A DNA stretch of 64,000 bases from Bacillota bacterium (GTDB taxonomy: Bacteria > Bacillota > DSM-12270 > Thermacetogeniales > Thermacetogeniaceae): assembly GCA_029907475.1 (NCBI GenBank), contig JARYLU010000004.1:62001-126000 (forward strand). The letters are read 5' to 3'. Position 1 is the first letter of the stretch. Every line of letters starts with the position of its first letter. The notes under the pieces were generated by a model. The model saw only the letters and a list, made by a program, of their open reading frames with translations, was not told the origin of the DNA and searched no databases. Made by a program: the position numbers and the translations under genes. Positions 18,958 to 27,678 of the stretch are shown here, in pieces.

Positions 18958-19689
18958 TCATACCAGTTTTTTAACAAAAATTTCATCAACTGCCTGTCGA
19001 TCCTCTTCGTCCCATTTTACTTTCCGGAGTAAATCCGGGCGGCGCAAAAAAGTTCGCTTTACAGCTTGGGCACGACGCCAGCGAAATATTGCCTGGTGGT
19101 TTCCACTGAGCAAGATCTCTGGAACCTCCCACCCCCGGAAAACCCGGGGTCGCGTATACTGCGGGTACTCCAGAAAACCGAAACTAAAAGAATCTTCTCC
19201 GAGAGCGGATTGCTCGCTGATGACTCCAGGAATTAAACGAGCAACAGAGTCAACGAGCACCATTGCTGCGATTTCTCCTCCGGTTAGAATATAATCTCCG
19301 ATTGAAATTTCATCGGTAGCCAGATACTTTACTCTTTCGTCAATACCTTCGTAGTGTCCGCAAATTAAAATTAATTCTTCTTCCTGCGCGAATTCCTCAG
19401 CCTTTGCTTGAGTAAAAGTCTCGCCCTGGGGGGTGAGGAGGATGATACGGGGAAACGTTTTAGTTTGAATCACCTCCAGACACCGAAAAAAAGGTTCCGG
19501 TTTCAGCACCATTCCCATTCCCCCGCCGTATGGGTAATCATCGACCTTGCGGTGTTTATCTTCAGAGTAATCGCGCGGATCAATTGTTTTAATTTGCAGT
19601 AACCCGCGAGTTTGGGCGCGTTTGAGAATACTGCTTTGAAAAGGGCCCAGAAACATCTCCGGAAATATGGTCAAAATTTTAATTATCAT
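18958..19689 (-). CDS. trmD: tRNA (guanine-37-N1)-methyltransferase
   Basis: 243 residues from ATG 19687-19689, with GGAG eight bases upstream; an in-frame GTG at 19698 overlaps the rimM stop but has no ribosome site. The SPOUT knot region is visible ([38 protein letters not shown]). The enzyme methylates G37 using S-adenosylmethionine and prevents frameshifting. Adjacent to rimM as in most bacteria. Confidence 0.96.
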   Translation of the reverse strand: MIIKILTIFPEMFLGPFQSSILKRAQTRGLLQIKTIDPRDYSEDKHRKVDDYPYGGGMGMVLKPEPFFRCLEVIQTKTFPRIILLTPQGETFTQAKAEEFAQEEELILICGHYEGIDERVKYLATDEISIGDYILTGGEIAAMVLVDSVARLIPGVISEQSALGEDSFSFGFLEYPQYTRPRVFRGWEVPEILLSGNHQAIFRWRRAQAVKRTFLRRPDLLRKVKWDEEDRQAVDEIFVKKLV

Positions 19690-19694
19690 GAAAC

Positions 19695-20210
19695 TCACTC
19701 CCCGAGCAGACCGGGTAAAGGGTGGACCAAGATAGTTTTATTTTCCGAATCAATTTTCTTTACTACATCTTTAATGGCTGGTATTAAGTAAGTCGCTCCC
19801 TTTTCATCATTTTTGACAAGGTAGACGTCGTTACTTCCGGTAGCCAGGATTTCCTTAACATGCCCTATAAAATTACCTTCTTCCGTATACACAGCGGATC
19901 CGACTAGTTGAAAGTAATAAAAGTGACCTTCAGGGAGGGGCCAGACCTCAGCAGGCGGGACTTGAAGCAAAGCCCCCCGAAGTTTTTGCGCTTCTTCCGG
20001 GGTACTAATGTTTGAAAGTTTCAGGATGACGCCATTTTTTTGTAGTACAGCCCTTTCGATCTCTTTTTCAAGAAAAAGATCCGCGAGGCGAAGAAAGATC
20101 CGCTTTGTTGCGAGAAAGCGCTCTGGGAAATCTGTATAAAGGATCACTTTTACTTCTCCCCGGCAACCAAAAGGAGCGGTAATTTGCCCAACTGTAATAA
20201 ATTCCTCCAT
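19695..20210 (-). CDS. rimM: 16S rRNA processing protein RimM
   Basis: 171 residues. [18 protein letters not shown] opens the RimM N-domain, and a PRC-barrel follows from about residue 95 ([18 protein letters not shown]). It helps 30S head assembly with S19. ATG has AGGAG ten bases upstream. Between khpA and trmD. Confidence 0.95.
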   Translation of the reverse strand: MEEFITVGQITAPFGCRGEVKVILYTDFPERFLATKRIFLRLADLFLEKEIERAVLQKNGVILKLSNISTPEEAQKLRGALLQVPPAEVWPLPEGHFYYFQLVGSAVYTEEGNFIGHVKEILATGSNDVYLVKNDEKGATYLIPAIKDVVKKIDSENKTILVHPLPGLLGE

Positions 20211-20243
20211 AATTTGAGCTCCTGATAAATACGAATCTCTATT

Positions 20244-20474
20244 TCATGAAGTAATCTCAACAATGACTTTTCTGCCTGTTTTCGCGCCTGTGGCTTTTGC
20301 CAGGGTTCTGATTGCTCTCGCGATTTTTCCCTGCTTTCCAATAATTTTTCCCATGTCTTCACTGGCAACTTTTAATTCAATAATGACCGCTCTTTCCCCC
20401 TCGATTTGATTTACTTGAACAGCCTCGGAGTTATCTACTAGAGATTTTGCAAGAAGTTCAATTAATTCCCGCAT
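20244..20474 (-). CDS. khpA: KH-domain RNA-binding protein KhpA (YlqC)
   Basis: 76 residues, a single KH domain with the GKQG loop in MGKIIGKQGKIARAIRTL. KhpA with KhpB binds many RNAs in Firmicutes and affects cell size. Always between rpsP and rimM in this group. ATG preceded by GAGGGATTAACG. Confidence 0.92.
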   Translation of the reverse strand: MRELIELLAKSLVDNSEAVQVNQIEGERAVIIELKVASEDMGKIIGKQGKIARAIRTLAKATGAKTGRKVIVEITS

Positions 20475-20496
20475 CGTTAATCCCTCTGTTTGTCAT

Positions 20497-20775
20497 TTAG
20501 CTTTCTGTTGTTGCTGAACTGCTAGAACGCTTCTGCCAGACCCCAGTTTTTTTCAAAAGCGCTTTCACGGTCTCAGAAGGTTGCGCTCCTCGCGCAAGCC
20601 AGAGAAGTGCTTTTCCTTCGTCGATTTTAATTACCTCGGGATGGGATGTGGGCTGATAATAACCAATCTCTTCAATAAACCGCCCATCCCTGGGAGAACG
20701 GGCGTCCGCGACGACGATCCTGTAAGAAGGGTTTTTTTTCGCTCCCATCCTTTTCAATCTAATTCGTGTTGCCAA
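20497..20775 (-). CDS. rpsP: 30S ribosomal protein S16
   Basis: 92 residues; [29 protein letters not shown]-type N-terminus is diagnostic. Start is TTG with GAAGGAGG seven bases upstream. The short C-terminal tail is serine rich. Follows ffh by 14 bases. Confidence 0.96.
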   Translation of the reverse strand: MATRIRLKRMGAKKNPSYRIVVADARSPRDGRFIEEIGYYQPTSHPEVIKIDEGKALLWLARGAQPSETVKALLKKTGVWQKRSSSSATTES

Positions 20776-20789
20776 CTTGAAACCTCCTT

Positions 20790-22145
20790 CTAAAATAACG
20801 GGAATTTAAAAGACTTCAATTTACGGCTACCTTTCCCCGTACCCAGTTCACTGAATTGTTTAATGAGTTTACGCGTTTGTTCAAATTGTTTAAGTAAGCG
20901 GTTAACATCCTGAACCGTAGTTCCGCTTCCCCGCGCAATCCGCTTCCTCCGGCTCCCGTTTATTATTGAGGGATTTCTTCTCTCTTCCAGAGTCATGGAG
21001 TTAATGATCGCTTCGATATAAACCAGTTCCTTTTCATCAAATTCTTCTTGAATTTTGCGAAGCTGCTTTGCACTGCTTAACCCCGGGATCATGCTCAAAA
21101 CCTGTTCCAAAGGACCCATTGAGCGAACCTGGTGAATTTGGGCCAAAAAATCTTCCAGCGTAAATTCCTGTTTTCGGAGTTTTTGTTCGAGTTCTCTTGC
21201 TTTCTCCTGATCAAAAGCCGCTTGAGCTTTTTCAATTAAGCTCAGAACATCGCCCATCCCGAGAATCCGCGCCGCCATTCGATCGGGATAGAACGGCTCC
21301 AGGGCATCTAATTTTTCACCAACCCCGACAAACTTAATCGGGCACCCTGTCACCGCTTTAACCGAAAGGGCCGCACCTCCCCGGGTATCTCCGTCCAATT
21401 TCGTTAAAATAACTCCCGTTAACCCCAATTCTTCGTGGAAACTCTTTGCAATATTAACAGCATCTTGCCCCGTCATCGCATCGACAACCAGGAAGATCTC
21501 CTGCGGTCTAAGAGTCTCTTTAAGATTCTTTAGTTCTTCCATGAGCTCTTCATCTATATGCAGCCTTCCCGCCGTATCGATGATGATTAAATCGCAACCC
21601 TGACTTTGGGCAAAGTCCAGCGAAGCCTGGACAATCCTGATGGGGCCGACTTGATCACCAAGCGTAAAGAAGGGAACGTCAATTTGTTTTGCTAAAATCT
21701 CTAGTTGTTTACATGCTGCCGGACGGTATATGTCCGCTCCTACCAGCAACGGAGACCTTCCCTGCTTCCGGAGGGAAAGGGCCAGTTTCCCTGCTGTTGT
21801 GGTTTTTCCGCTCCCGTGAAGTCCGACCAGCATGAAAATCGTCGGGCCGGATCCGCTGAAATTGATTTTACTGTAACTATCTCCCATTAATGCGGTGAGT
21901 TCTTCGTTAACGATTTTAATCATCTGCTGGGCGGGAGTTAAGCTCTCAAAAACTTCTGCTCCCATGCTTCGTTCTCTGAGGCGCTGGGTAAAATCTTTTA
22001 CAACAGGCAAGCTTACATCCGCTTCAAGCAGAGCCAGGCGCACTTCTCGGAGCGCCTCTTTAATATCATTTTCGGTTAACTTTCCTTTTCCCCGCAGCTT
22101 CTTAAAAGTGTTCTGGAGTTTTTCTGCCAATCCCTGAAAAAGCAA
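20790..22145 (-). CDS. ffh: Signal recognition particle protein Ffh
   Basis: 451 residues: N domain, GTPase domain (GLHGSGKTT from 108, [21 protein letters not shown]) and a C-terminal M domain with its RNA/signal binding segment ([18 protein letters not shown]). It carries nascent membrane proteins to FtsY. Starts at TTG after AGGGGGGTAAGG. Cotranscribed with ylxM; its receptor gene ftsY is 4 kb upstream. Confidence 0.97.
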   Translation of the reverse strand: MLFQGLAEKLQNTFKKLRGKGKLTENDIKEALREVRLALLEADVSLPVVKDFTQRLRERSMGAEVFESLTPAQQMIKIVNEELTALMGDSYSKINFSGSGPTIFMLVGLHGSGKTTTAGKLALSLRKQGRSPLLVGADIYRPAACKQLEILAKQIDVPFFTLGDQVGPIRIVQASLDFAQSQGCDLIIIDTAGRLHIDEELMEELKNLKETLRPQEIFLVVDAMTGQDAVNIAKSFHEELGLTGVILTKLDGDTRGGAALSVKAVTGCPIKFVGVGEKLDALEPFYPDRMAARILGMGDVLSLIEKAQAAFDQEKARELEQKLRKQEFTLEDFLAQIHQVRSMGPLEQVLSMIPGLSSAKQLRKIQEEFDEKELVYIEAIINSMTLEERRNPSIINGSRRKRIARGSGTTVQDVNRLLKQFEQTRKLIKQFSELGTGKGSRKLKSFKFPLF

Positions 22146-22149
22146 AACC

Positions 22150-22419
22150 TTACCCCCCTTCTCCGGAAATCAAGGAACCGTGCTCCTTCAGGTATTCCGC
22201 GAGCAGTCCAAGTTTCGTTTCATATTCTTCCAGCGACCGCTCGGCGCGCTTCAAAACATCATATACTGCCTGCCTGCTTATATTAAGCTCGGCTCCAATT
22301 TCACCTAACGATAAATCGTATTCATAATAAAGGCGCACCACTTCCTGCTGTTTTGGAGTTAACAGGGATCCGTAAAAATCATATAAAAGGGTGATGCGGC
22401 CTAATTTACTTAAAAACAT
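22150..22419 (-). CDS. ylxM: YlxM/p13 family helix-turn-helix protein
   Basis: 89 residues with a sigma-70 region-4-like helix-turn-helix (LTPKQQEVVRLYYEYDLSLGEIG, then ISRQAVYDVLKRAE). YlxM homologues are encoded next to ffh and modulate SRP activity in some Gram-positive bacteria. Stop is four bases before the ffh start. Confidence 0.92.
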   Translation of the reverse strand: MFLSKLGRITLLYDFYGSLLTPKQQEVVRLYYEYDLSLGEIGAELNISRQAVYDVLKRAERSLEEYETKLGLLAEYLKEHGSLISGEGG

Positions 22420-22437
22420 TTCTTCTCACAACCTGTC

Positions 22438-22451
22438 AAGGTTTGAACCTT
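22438..22451. repeat. Short inverted repeat in the ylxM leader
   Basis: AAGGTT-TG-AACCTT lies between the ylxM promoter and start. It could be a small hairpin or an operator. Confidence 0.35.
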
Positions 22452-22457
22452 AACAGC

Positions 22458-22486
22458 ATTTTAGCCCACAAAGCAAATCTTGTCAA
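22458..22486 (-). promoter_or_regulatory. Sigma-A promoter for ylxM-ffh
   Basis: Minus strand TTGACA (22481-22486), 17-base spacer, TAAAAT (22458-22463). Near consensus. It starts just after the mtaD stop, so the SRP genes are transcribed separately from the methylthioadenosine genes. Confidence 0.85.
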
Positions 22487-22494
22487 ATAGAACT

Positions 22495-23823
22495 TCAGTC
22501 CGGCGCGATCAGGCGCTGGGCACGCTTCTCCACTTCATTCCTTACCAGTTCTTCATCAACAGTAAGGATTTTTCTGTTTTCCATCACTACCTTGCCGTCA
22601 ATCATCACAGTGTCGACGTCATGTGCCTGGGCAGCATAAACCAAATGCGCCAGGAGGTTGTGCCTGGGACAAAGGTGCGCCTGCTCAAGGTTAATTAAGA
22701 TCAGATCCGCCTTGAGGCCGGGTTTTAACATACCGACTTCTTTTTCCAGTCCTAAAGCGCGACTACCCTCCCGCGTTGCCATCAAGATAACTTCAGGTGC
22801 GGGTAAAGTCAAAGGGTCTTCGTTAATGACTTTATGCAGGAGAGCTGCTGTTCGCATTTCCTCAAACATGTCCAAATTATTATTGCTTGCTGCCCCATCT
22901 GTTCCTAAACCAACAGTAATTCCGGCTGCGCGTAAATCTTTTACAGGAGCGATCCCGCTTGCCAGCTTCATGTTGCTTTCAGGATTATGGGCAATACTTG
23001 CTCCGGATTCCGCAAGCAAATTTATATCATCCCTGGTAAGGTGAACACAATGCGCGGCCAGAACGGGAACCTGGAACAGGCCGACTTCTTCCAGGTAACC
23101 AACCGGGGTTTTTTTGTATTGCGCCTCAATTTGCTTGACCTCGTCCCTGGTTTCTGAAACATGGATGTGAATCCTGACACCATATTCGCGGGCTAGCGCC
23201 ACTACCTTTTTCAAATAGGAAGGGGGGCAGGTATAAGGCGCATGCGGCCCAAGCCAAACCTTAATTCTGCCATTAGCCCCTTCCTGCCATCTTTCGATAA
23301 GCGCACGGCTTTCTTCAAGACCTTTGTCAGCTTGGCTTCCATTCCCGATCAAACCCCGCGCCAGACACGCCCTGATCCCAATATTTTCTACGGCCCTGGC
23401 AACCTCCTCCATAAAAAAATACATATCATTGAAAGTGGTTGTTCCCGACCTAATCATTTCGATTAGGGCAAGAAGTGTTCCCCAGTAGACATCTTCCTCC
23501 GTTAAACGCGCCTCGAGCGGCCAGATTTTCTTTTCCAACCAGTACATGAGTGGAAGGTCATCCGCGTAACTTCTCAATAAAGTCATAGCTGCATGAGTGT
23601 GACAGTTAATCAGACCAGGGAGACAAAGCAAATCTTTCCCGTTGATGATTTTATCGGGTTTCCAATCAGGGGAGAGCGCACCTTCCGGCCCCACTTGAAG
23701 GAGACGATTTCCTTCAACTGCAATGTCTCCCTTAATGATAAGTTCTGCTGGATCCTCCCCTTTTCTGTCAGGTTGATGAGTCATTGGCAAAATCAGGCAA
23801 TCTTTAATTATGATTTTCTCCAT
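22495..23823 (-). CDS. mtaD: 5-methylthioadenosine / S-adenosylhomocysteine deaminase
   Basis: 442 residues of the amidohydrolase superfamily: metal ligands in LINCHTHAAMTLLR, HIHVSETRDEV, AAHCVHLT and GLGTDGAASNN. MtaD deaminates MTA and SAH (and often adenosine) to the inosine forms. Its ATG overlaps the aldolase stop by one base (TAATG). With mtnP, mtnA and the aldolase it forms an MTA disposal cluster; the deaminase gives an alternative first step. Confidence 0.88.
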   Translation of the reverse strand: MEKIIIKDCLILPMTHQPDRKGEDPAELIIKGDIAVEGNRLLQVGPEGALSPDWKPDKIINGKDLLCLPGLINCHTHAAMTLLRSYADDLPLMYWLEKKIWPLEARLTEEDVYWGTLLALIEMIRSGTTTFNDMYFFMEEVARAVENIGIRACLARGLIGNGSQADKGLEESRALIERWQEGANGRIKVWLGPHAPYTCPPSYLKKVVALAREYGVRIHIHVSETRDEVKQIEAQYKKTPVGYLEEVGLFQVPVLAAHCVHLTRDDINLLAESGASIAHNPESNMKLASGIAPVKDLRAAGITVGLGTDGAASNNNLDMFEEMRTAALLHKVINEDPLTLPAPEVILMATREGSRALGLEKEVGMLKPGLKADLILINLEQAHLCPRHNLLAHLVYAAQAHDVDTVMIDGKVVMENRKILTVDEELVRNEVEKRAQRLIAPD

Positions 23824-24491
23824 TACGAATCTTCTCCTCCGGGTTGTTGTCCATAACTTGTTAAAAAATTTTCACGCAATCTCTTTACTTCTGCCTCTGC
23901 TAAAATATGAGGCATGCCGCTAAGCTTCGCCCACAGGTAGACCTGAGCGGCTTTTTCAGCCACCTGACATACCAACAAGGCGTCCCTGAGGGAGCCTCCT
24001 ACCCCGACAAGACCGTGGTTTGCCAGTAAAACCGCGGCCCGTTCTCCCAAAGCAGAAACTGCAGCCCCGGCGAGTTCTCCGGTACCCGGTAAAGCATAAG
24101 GAGCGACCCGAATACTTCCCCCGATGATTTGAGCTACCTCATCCAGAACCGGAGGGATCTCCACCCTGTTTACGGCAAAAACAGAGGAAAAGGTGCCGTG
24201 AGTATGAATTATCCCCTGTACGTCCCGGCGCGCCTGGTAGATGGCCGCATGCAGGGGGGTTTCCGTTGAGGGCCGCAGTTTTCCCTCCCCCTTTTTTCCC
24301 GTATCATCAACGAAGACGAGGTCTTGTGGACGTAAGTCGGTATAAGGAATTCCGCTTGGGGTGATAAAAAAACCCTTTAAGCTCGGAATGCGAATACTTA
24401 TATTTCCCCAAGTGCCAAGGACAAGTCCGGTAAGCAGCATATCCCGTCCTGTTTTAATAACCTCTTGTAACTTCCCTTCTATTCTCTCCAA
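23823..24491 (-). CDS. Class II aldolase/adducin family protein (Ald2-like)
   Basis: 222 residues with the zinc-binding HTHGTFSS and ANHGLVGVGG blocks of class II aldolases such as fuculose- and ribulose-phosphate aldolases. Coming after mtnP and mtnA, it is likely the aldolase that splits 5-methylthioribulose-1-phosphate (or 5-deoxyribulose-1-phosphate) to dihydroxyacetone phosphate and a short aldehyde. MtnB dehydratase belongs to the same fold and is an alternative. Starts at TTG, seven bases after GGAGG. Confidence 0.8.
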   Translation of the reverse strand: MERIEGKLQEVIKTGRDMLLTGLVLGTWGNISIRIPSLKGFFITPSGIPYTDLRPQDLVFVDDTGKKGEGKLRPSTETPLHAAIYQARRDVQGIIHTHGTFSSVFAVNRVEIPPVLDEVAQIIGGSIRVAPYALPGTGELAGAAVSALGERAAVLLANHGLVGVGGSLRDALLVCQVAEKAAQVYLWAKLSGMPHILAEAEVKRLRENFLTSYGQQPGGEDS

Positions 24492-24730
24492 TTTTTTGCC
24501 TCCGTGAAACTGCCCTGAAAAATATGATCCAGGTCATCCTTGCGCTTGCTCCCGGACTCCGGTCGGTTGCCAGGCAAGCACTTCCACTCTCCTGATTCCG
24601 CTTCCAGCACTCACTGCTGCTTCGTGAGCCAAAAAAAACGGAATATCAAGACAAAGGCTAATTATACAACAGAGTTTCGGTGAGTGCTGGGTAACAACCT
24701 CCGCAAGGTCTCGGGCGCAAGGATAACCCT
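24492..24730 (-). other. Structured intercistronic gap between mtnA and the aldolase gene
   Basis: 239 bases with no convincing gene. CCAGCACTCAC-type arms at 24604-24614 and 24680-24690 are perfect 11-base complements about 65 bases apart. The 24610-24614 end can instead pair with 24624-24628. A second stem near 24538-24580 (GTGCTTGC with GCAAGCGC) encloses a CCGG-AGT-CCGG hairpin. One minus-strand frame is open for most of the gap but has no ATG or GTG early, so a broken short gene is the other possibility. Confidence 0.5.
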
Positions 24731-25798
24731 TTATTTTCGTCCTTCTGATGGTACCGATGAGCAGCGTGAAGGTCCATAACGATAAACCAAATCGCGAAAG
24801 GGAGGCTTGATGATACCCTGTTCCGTGATAAAAGCCGAAACTAACTGGTGAGGAGTGACATCAAATGCAGGGTTGTAAACCGGACAATCTTCGTAAGTTA
24901 TCGGGGTTCCTTTAATATTTCTTACTTCCTCAGGACTTCGAACTTCAACTGGAATATCCTCCCCTTTCGTAATATTGAAATCAAAGGTTGAAAGAGGAGC
25001 GGCAACGTAAAAGGGGCACCGGTGGTACGCCGCCAGAACGGCTAAACCATAAGTACCTATCTTATTTGCAAAATCGCCGTTGGCTACAATCCGGTCTGCC
25101 CCTACGATAACCAAGTCGACTTTTTTCTGCGCAAAGAGGTAGCCGGCCGTATTATCAGTTATTAATGTAAAAGGAATGCCATGCTGTTTTAATTCCCAAA
25201 CCGTGAGACGCGCCCCCTGGAGCACAGGCCTTGTTTCGGGAACGTAAACATGAATTTCTTTTCCTTGCTGGTATGCTTTCAGGATAATTCCCAAGGCAGT
25301 ACCCAATCCCGCTGTTGCCAGTGCTCCTGTATTACAATAAGTGAGGATCCGGGCGCGGGGAGGGATTAAAGTCACACCAAAGCTACCGATCTTTTCGTCT
25401 TGTTCACGCTGCTCCCTGAGGATCTTCCAGGCTGCTTCCAGCAGTCCTGCTTGGATTTGCCCCAGGGGATTTTCTCTTAATTCTTGATATGCCCGAGCCA
25501 TTTTTTCAATGGCCCAATTAAGATTAATCGCCGTTGGTCGGGCCGCTTTCAAGGTTTGAGCAGCTTCAGACAAAAACTGGTCCAGTGCAGGCCCCTGAAT
25601 TCCCGAAAAGTTAAAAGCAGCCAGGGCAAAACCGAAGGCCGCCGCTACTCCGATCGCAGGTGCCCCCCGCACCCGCATTTCCCGAATTGCCCGTACTACC
25701 TGTTGGTAGTGGGTACATAAAATAAAATGCGTATTATGTGGCAGCTCTGACTGGTCAAGAATAAGCAAACCGTTTTCTTCCCAGCGCAAAATTTCCAA
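24731..25798 (-). CDS. mtnA: S-methyl-5-thioribose-1-phosphate isomerase
   Basis: 355 residues. MRVRGAPAIGVAAAFG, TYCNTGALATAG (catalytic cysteine) and GADRIVANGDFANKIGTYG (catalytic aspartate) are MtnA signatures and separate it from eIF2B subunits. It converts methylthioribose-1-phosphate to methylthioribulose-1-phosphate. TTG start; nine bases after mtnP. Confidence 0.95.
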   Translation of the reverse strand: MEILRWEENGLLILDQSELPHNTHFILCTHYQQVVRAIREMRVRGAPAIGVAAAFGFALAAFNFSGIQGPALDQFLSEAAQTLKAARPTAINLNWAIEKMARAYQELRENPLGQIQAGLLEAAWKILREQREQDEKIGSFGVTLIPPRARILTYCNTGALATAGLGTALGIILKAYQQGKEIHVYVPETRPVLQGARLTVWELKQHGIPFTLITDNTAGYLFAQKKVDLVIVGADRIVANGDFANKIGTYGLAVLAAYHRCPFYVAAPLSTFDFNITKGEDIPVEVRSPEEVRNIKGTPITYEDCPVYNPAFDVTPHQLVSAFITEQGIIKPPFRDLVYRYGPSRCSSVPSEGRK

Positions 25799-25806
25799 CG
25801 AACACC

Positions 25807-26622
25807 CTACCTTCTCTCTTCTTCTTTTTCTTTCTTCCCTAAGGAGCCTGACTCTTGTGCGGCTTGGGGGCAGGCACAGGGACGCGCCTCTTTCGTATGT
25901 TCGATTACGGTAAAAATAAGCTCCCGCACGAGACTTCGTGCCTTATCCATCGCCTCAACAACTTCCTGGTGAGACAGGGGTCGCAAAGAAATTCCTGCCG
26001 CGTAGTTTGTAATTAAGGCAAGGGTTGCGTAGCACAGAGTTGCCTCCCGCGCCAGCACGACCTCGGGAACACTGGTCATCCCGACGACATCACCGCCTAG
26101 GATGCGAAACATTCGAATTTCTGCCGGTGTTTCATAACGGGGGCCCTCTGTACACACATATGTACCGCTCCGGTGGACGCGAACCTGCATCTGACGCGCA
26201 ACTTGATAGATTTCTTCATGGAGACTGGGACAGTAAGGTGAAGTCATGTCTACATGTAAGACCCCTGCTTCTCCTCCCTCATAGAAAGTCTGGGGTCGAT
26301 TCTTCGTGAAATCAAGAAACTGATCCACGAGAACAATTTCACCGGGCTTCAAGTCTTCTTGCAGAGAACCGACCGCGGCGGTGGCAATTACTTTTGTGAC
26401 ACCAATTTCCCTGAGTGCCCAAATATTGGCCCGGTAATTGATCAGATGAGGCGGAGTCAGATGATGTTCGCCATGGCGCGGGAGAAAAGCAACTTCCTTT
26501 CCCCGGTAACGGCCAACTTTCAGACTGGTATTTCCGTAAGGGGTTTTTACTTTGAATTCCCTTTCATTTTCCAAAAGTCCAGGTTCATAGAAACCTGTCC
26601 CGCCGATGATTCCGAATTTCAA
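25807..26622 (-). CDS. mtnP: 5-methylthioadenosine phosphorylase (MTAP/MTIP)
   Basis: 271 residues. [32 protein letters not shown] and [14 protein letters not shown] are hallmarks of the trimeric MTAP family. It splits MTA (or methylthioinosine made by MtaD) to the base and methylthioribose-1-phosphate. TTG start with GAGGAGG; overlaps the ftsY stop by three bases, so it is coupled to ftsY. Confidence 0.9.
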   Translation of the reverse strand: MKFGIIGGTGFYEPGLLENEREFKVKTPYGNTSLKVGRYRGKEVAFLPRHGEHHLTPPHLINYRANIWALREIGVTKVIATAAVGSLQEDLKPGEIVLVDQFLDFTKNRPQTFYEGGEAGVLHVDMTSPYCPSLHEEIYQVARQMQVRVHRSGTYVCTEGPRYETPAEIRMFRILGGDVVGMTSVPEVVLAREATLCYATLALITNYAAGISLRPLSHQEVVEAMDKARSLVRELIFTVIEHTKEARPCACPQAAQESGSLGKKEKEEERR

Positions 26623-27545
26623 CTCTTAACCTCCTCACCAAAGAGTGCTGCAATAAATTCTTTTCCATTAAAATCTTTTAAATCATCAGGTTTTTCGCCG
26701 ATGCCGATTAATTTTACAGGAACGCCAAGTTCTTCCTTGATGGCAAGCACAATCCCCCCCTTGGCCGTACCATCCAGCTTGGTCAAGGCAATACCGGTTA
26801 TGCCGGTAGCTGCCTGAAACAACTCCGCCTGGCGGAGGGCATTTTGCCCTGTTGTAGCATCCACCACAAGTAATACTTCATGAGGGGCACCCGGTATTTC
26901 TCGTTCGATGATCCGTTTAATTTTCCGGATTTCGTCCATGAGATTCACTTTAGTATGGAGGCGGCCTGCCGTATCTATAATTAGTACATCCGTGCCCCTG
27001 CGGCGCGCCGCCTGAAGGGCATCAAAAACAACAGCCCCGGGATCCGAACCCGGCTGGTGCTTAATCAGTTCGGCACCAGCTTTGGTGCTCCAGATCTCTA
27101 ACTGTTCAATGGCGGCGGCGCGGAAGGTATCGGCCGCGGCAAGAAGAACCCTTTTTCCTTCGGCGCGGAAACGGTAGGCCAGTTTTCCGATTGTCGTTGT
27201 TTTTCCAACTCCGTTAACTCCAACAACCAGCATTACGGTAGGAGGAATATCGCTCAATGCGAGGAAATTTTGCGGACCTAAAAGTTCTTCCATTTTTTCC
27301 TGCAGGAACCCTTTTACCTGTTCGGCTTCATTCAATTTGTGTTGTTTTGTTCCCTTCCGGATTTCTTCCAGTAAGCGGTTTGTTGCTGCTACCCCTACAT
27401 CGGATTGGAGTAAAATCTCCTCGAGCTCCTCAAAAAGAGCCTCATCTATTTTCCGGTGGATAGAAACCAGTTGTGTTACCTTTTCTACAAAACCTTGACG
27501 ACTTTTCGTAAGACCTTCTTTCAGTTTAGCAAAAAAGGAAACCAT
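26619..27545 (-). CDS. ftsY: Signal recognition particle receptor FtsY
   Basis: 308 residues: NG domain only, without an acidic A domain. GTPase motifs [24 protein letters not shown] and [10 protein letters not shown]. It receives SRP-ribosome complexes at the membrane. Unusually its partner ylxM-ffh lies downstream behind the four MTA genes. Confidence 0.96.
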   Translation of the reverse strand: MVSFFAKLKEGLTKSRQGFVEKVTQLVSIHRKIDEALFEELEEILLQSDVGVAATNRLLEEIRKGTKQHKLNEAEQVKGFLQEKMEELLGPQNFLALSDIPPTVMLVVGVNGVGKTTTIGKLAYRFRAEGKRVLLAAADTFRAAAIEQLEIWSTKAGAELIKHQPGSDPGAVVFDALQAARRRGTDVLIIDTAGRLHTKVNLMDEIRKIKRIIEREIPGAPHEVLLVVDATTGQNALRQAELFQAATGITGIALTKLDGTAKGGIVLAIKEELGVPVKLIGIGEKPDDLKDFNGKEFIAALFGEEVKS

Positions 27546-27624
27546 CTTTTAAACCTCTTTTTCTTTAAGATTCAAGCACATTTTACCATAACCAAAAAAG
27601 TGTACTCAATTGGTAATCACGAAA

Positions 27625-27657
27625 AATAAGAGGGGTACCAGAAAGAGCACCCCTCCC
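27625..27657 (-). terminator. Rho-independent terminator after smc
   Basis: Minus-strand stem GAGGGGT/ACCCCTC with a 12-base loop, followed by TTATTTTT. It separates smc from ftsY. Confidence 0.75.
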
Positions 27658-27678
27658 GGTCAACAAGTTAAAAAGAGG

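Noticed and set aside
24492-24730. SAM-I riboswitch in the MTA gene gap
   Set aside because: A GGCAACC string is present, but the TTATCAAGAG core and the P1 partner are missing.
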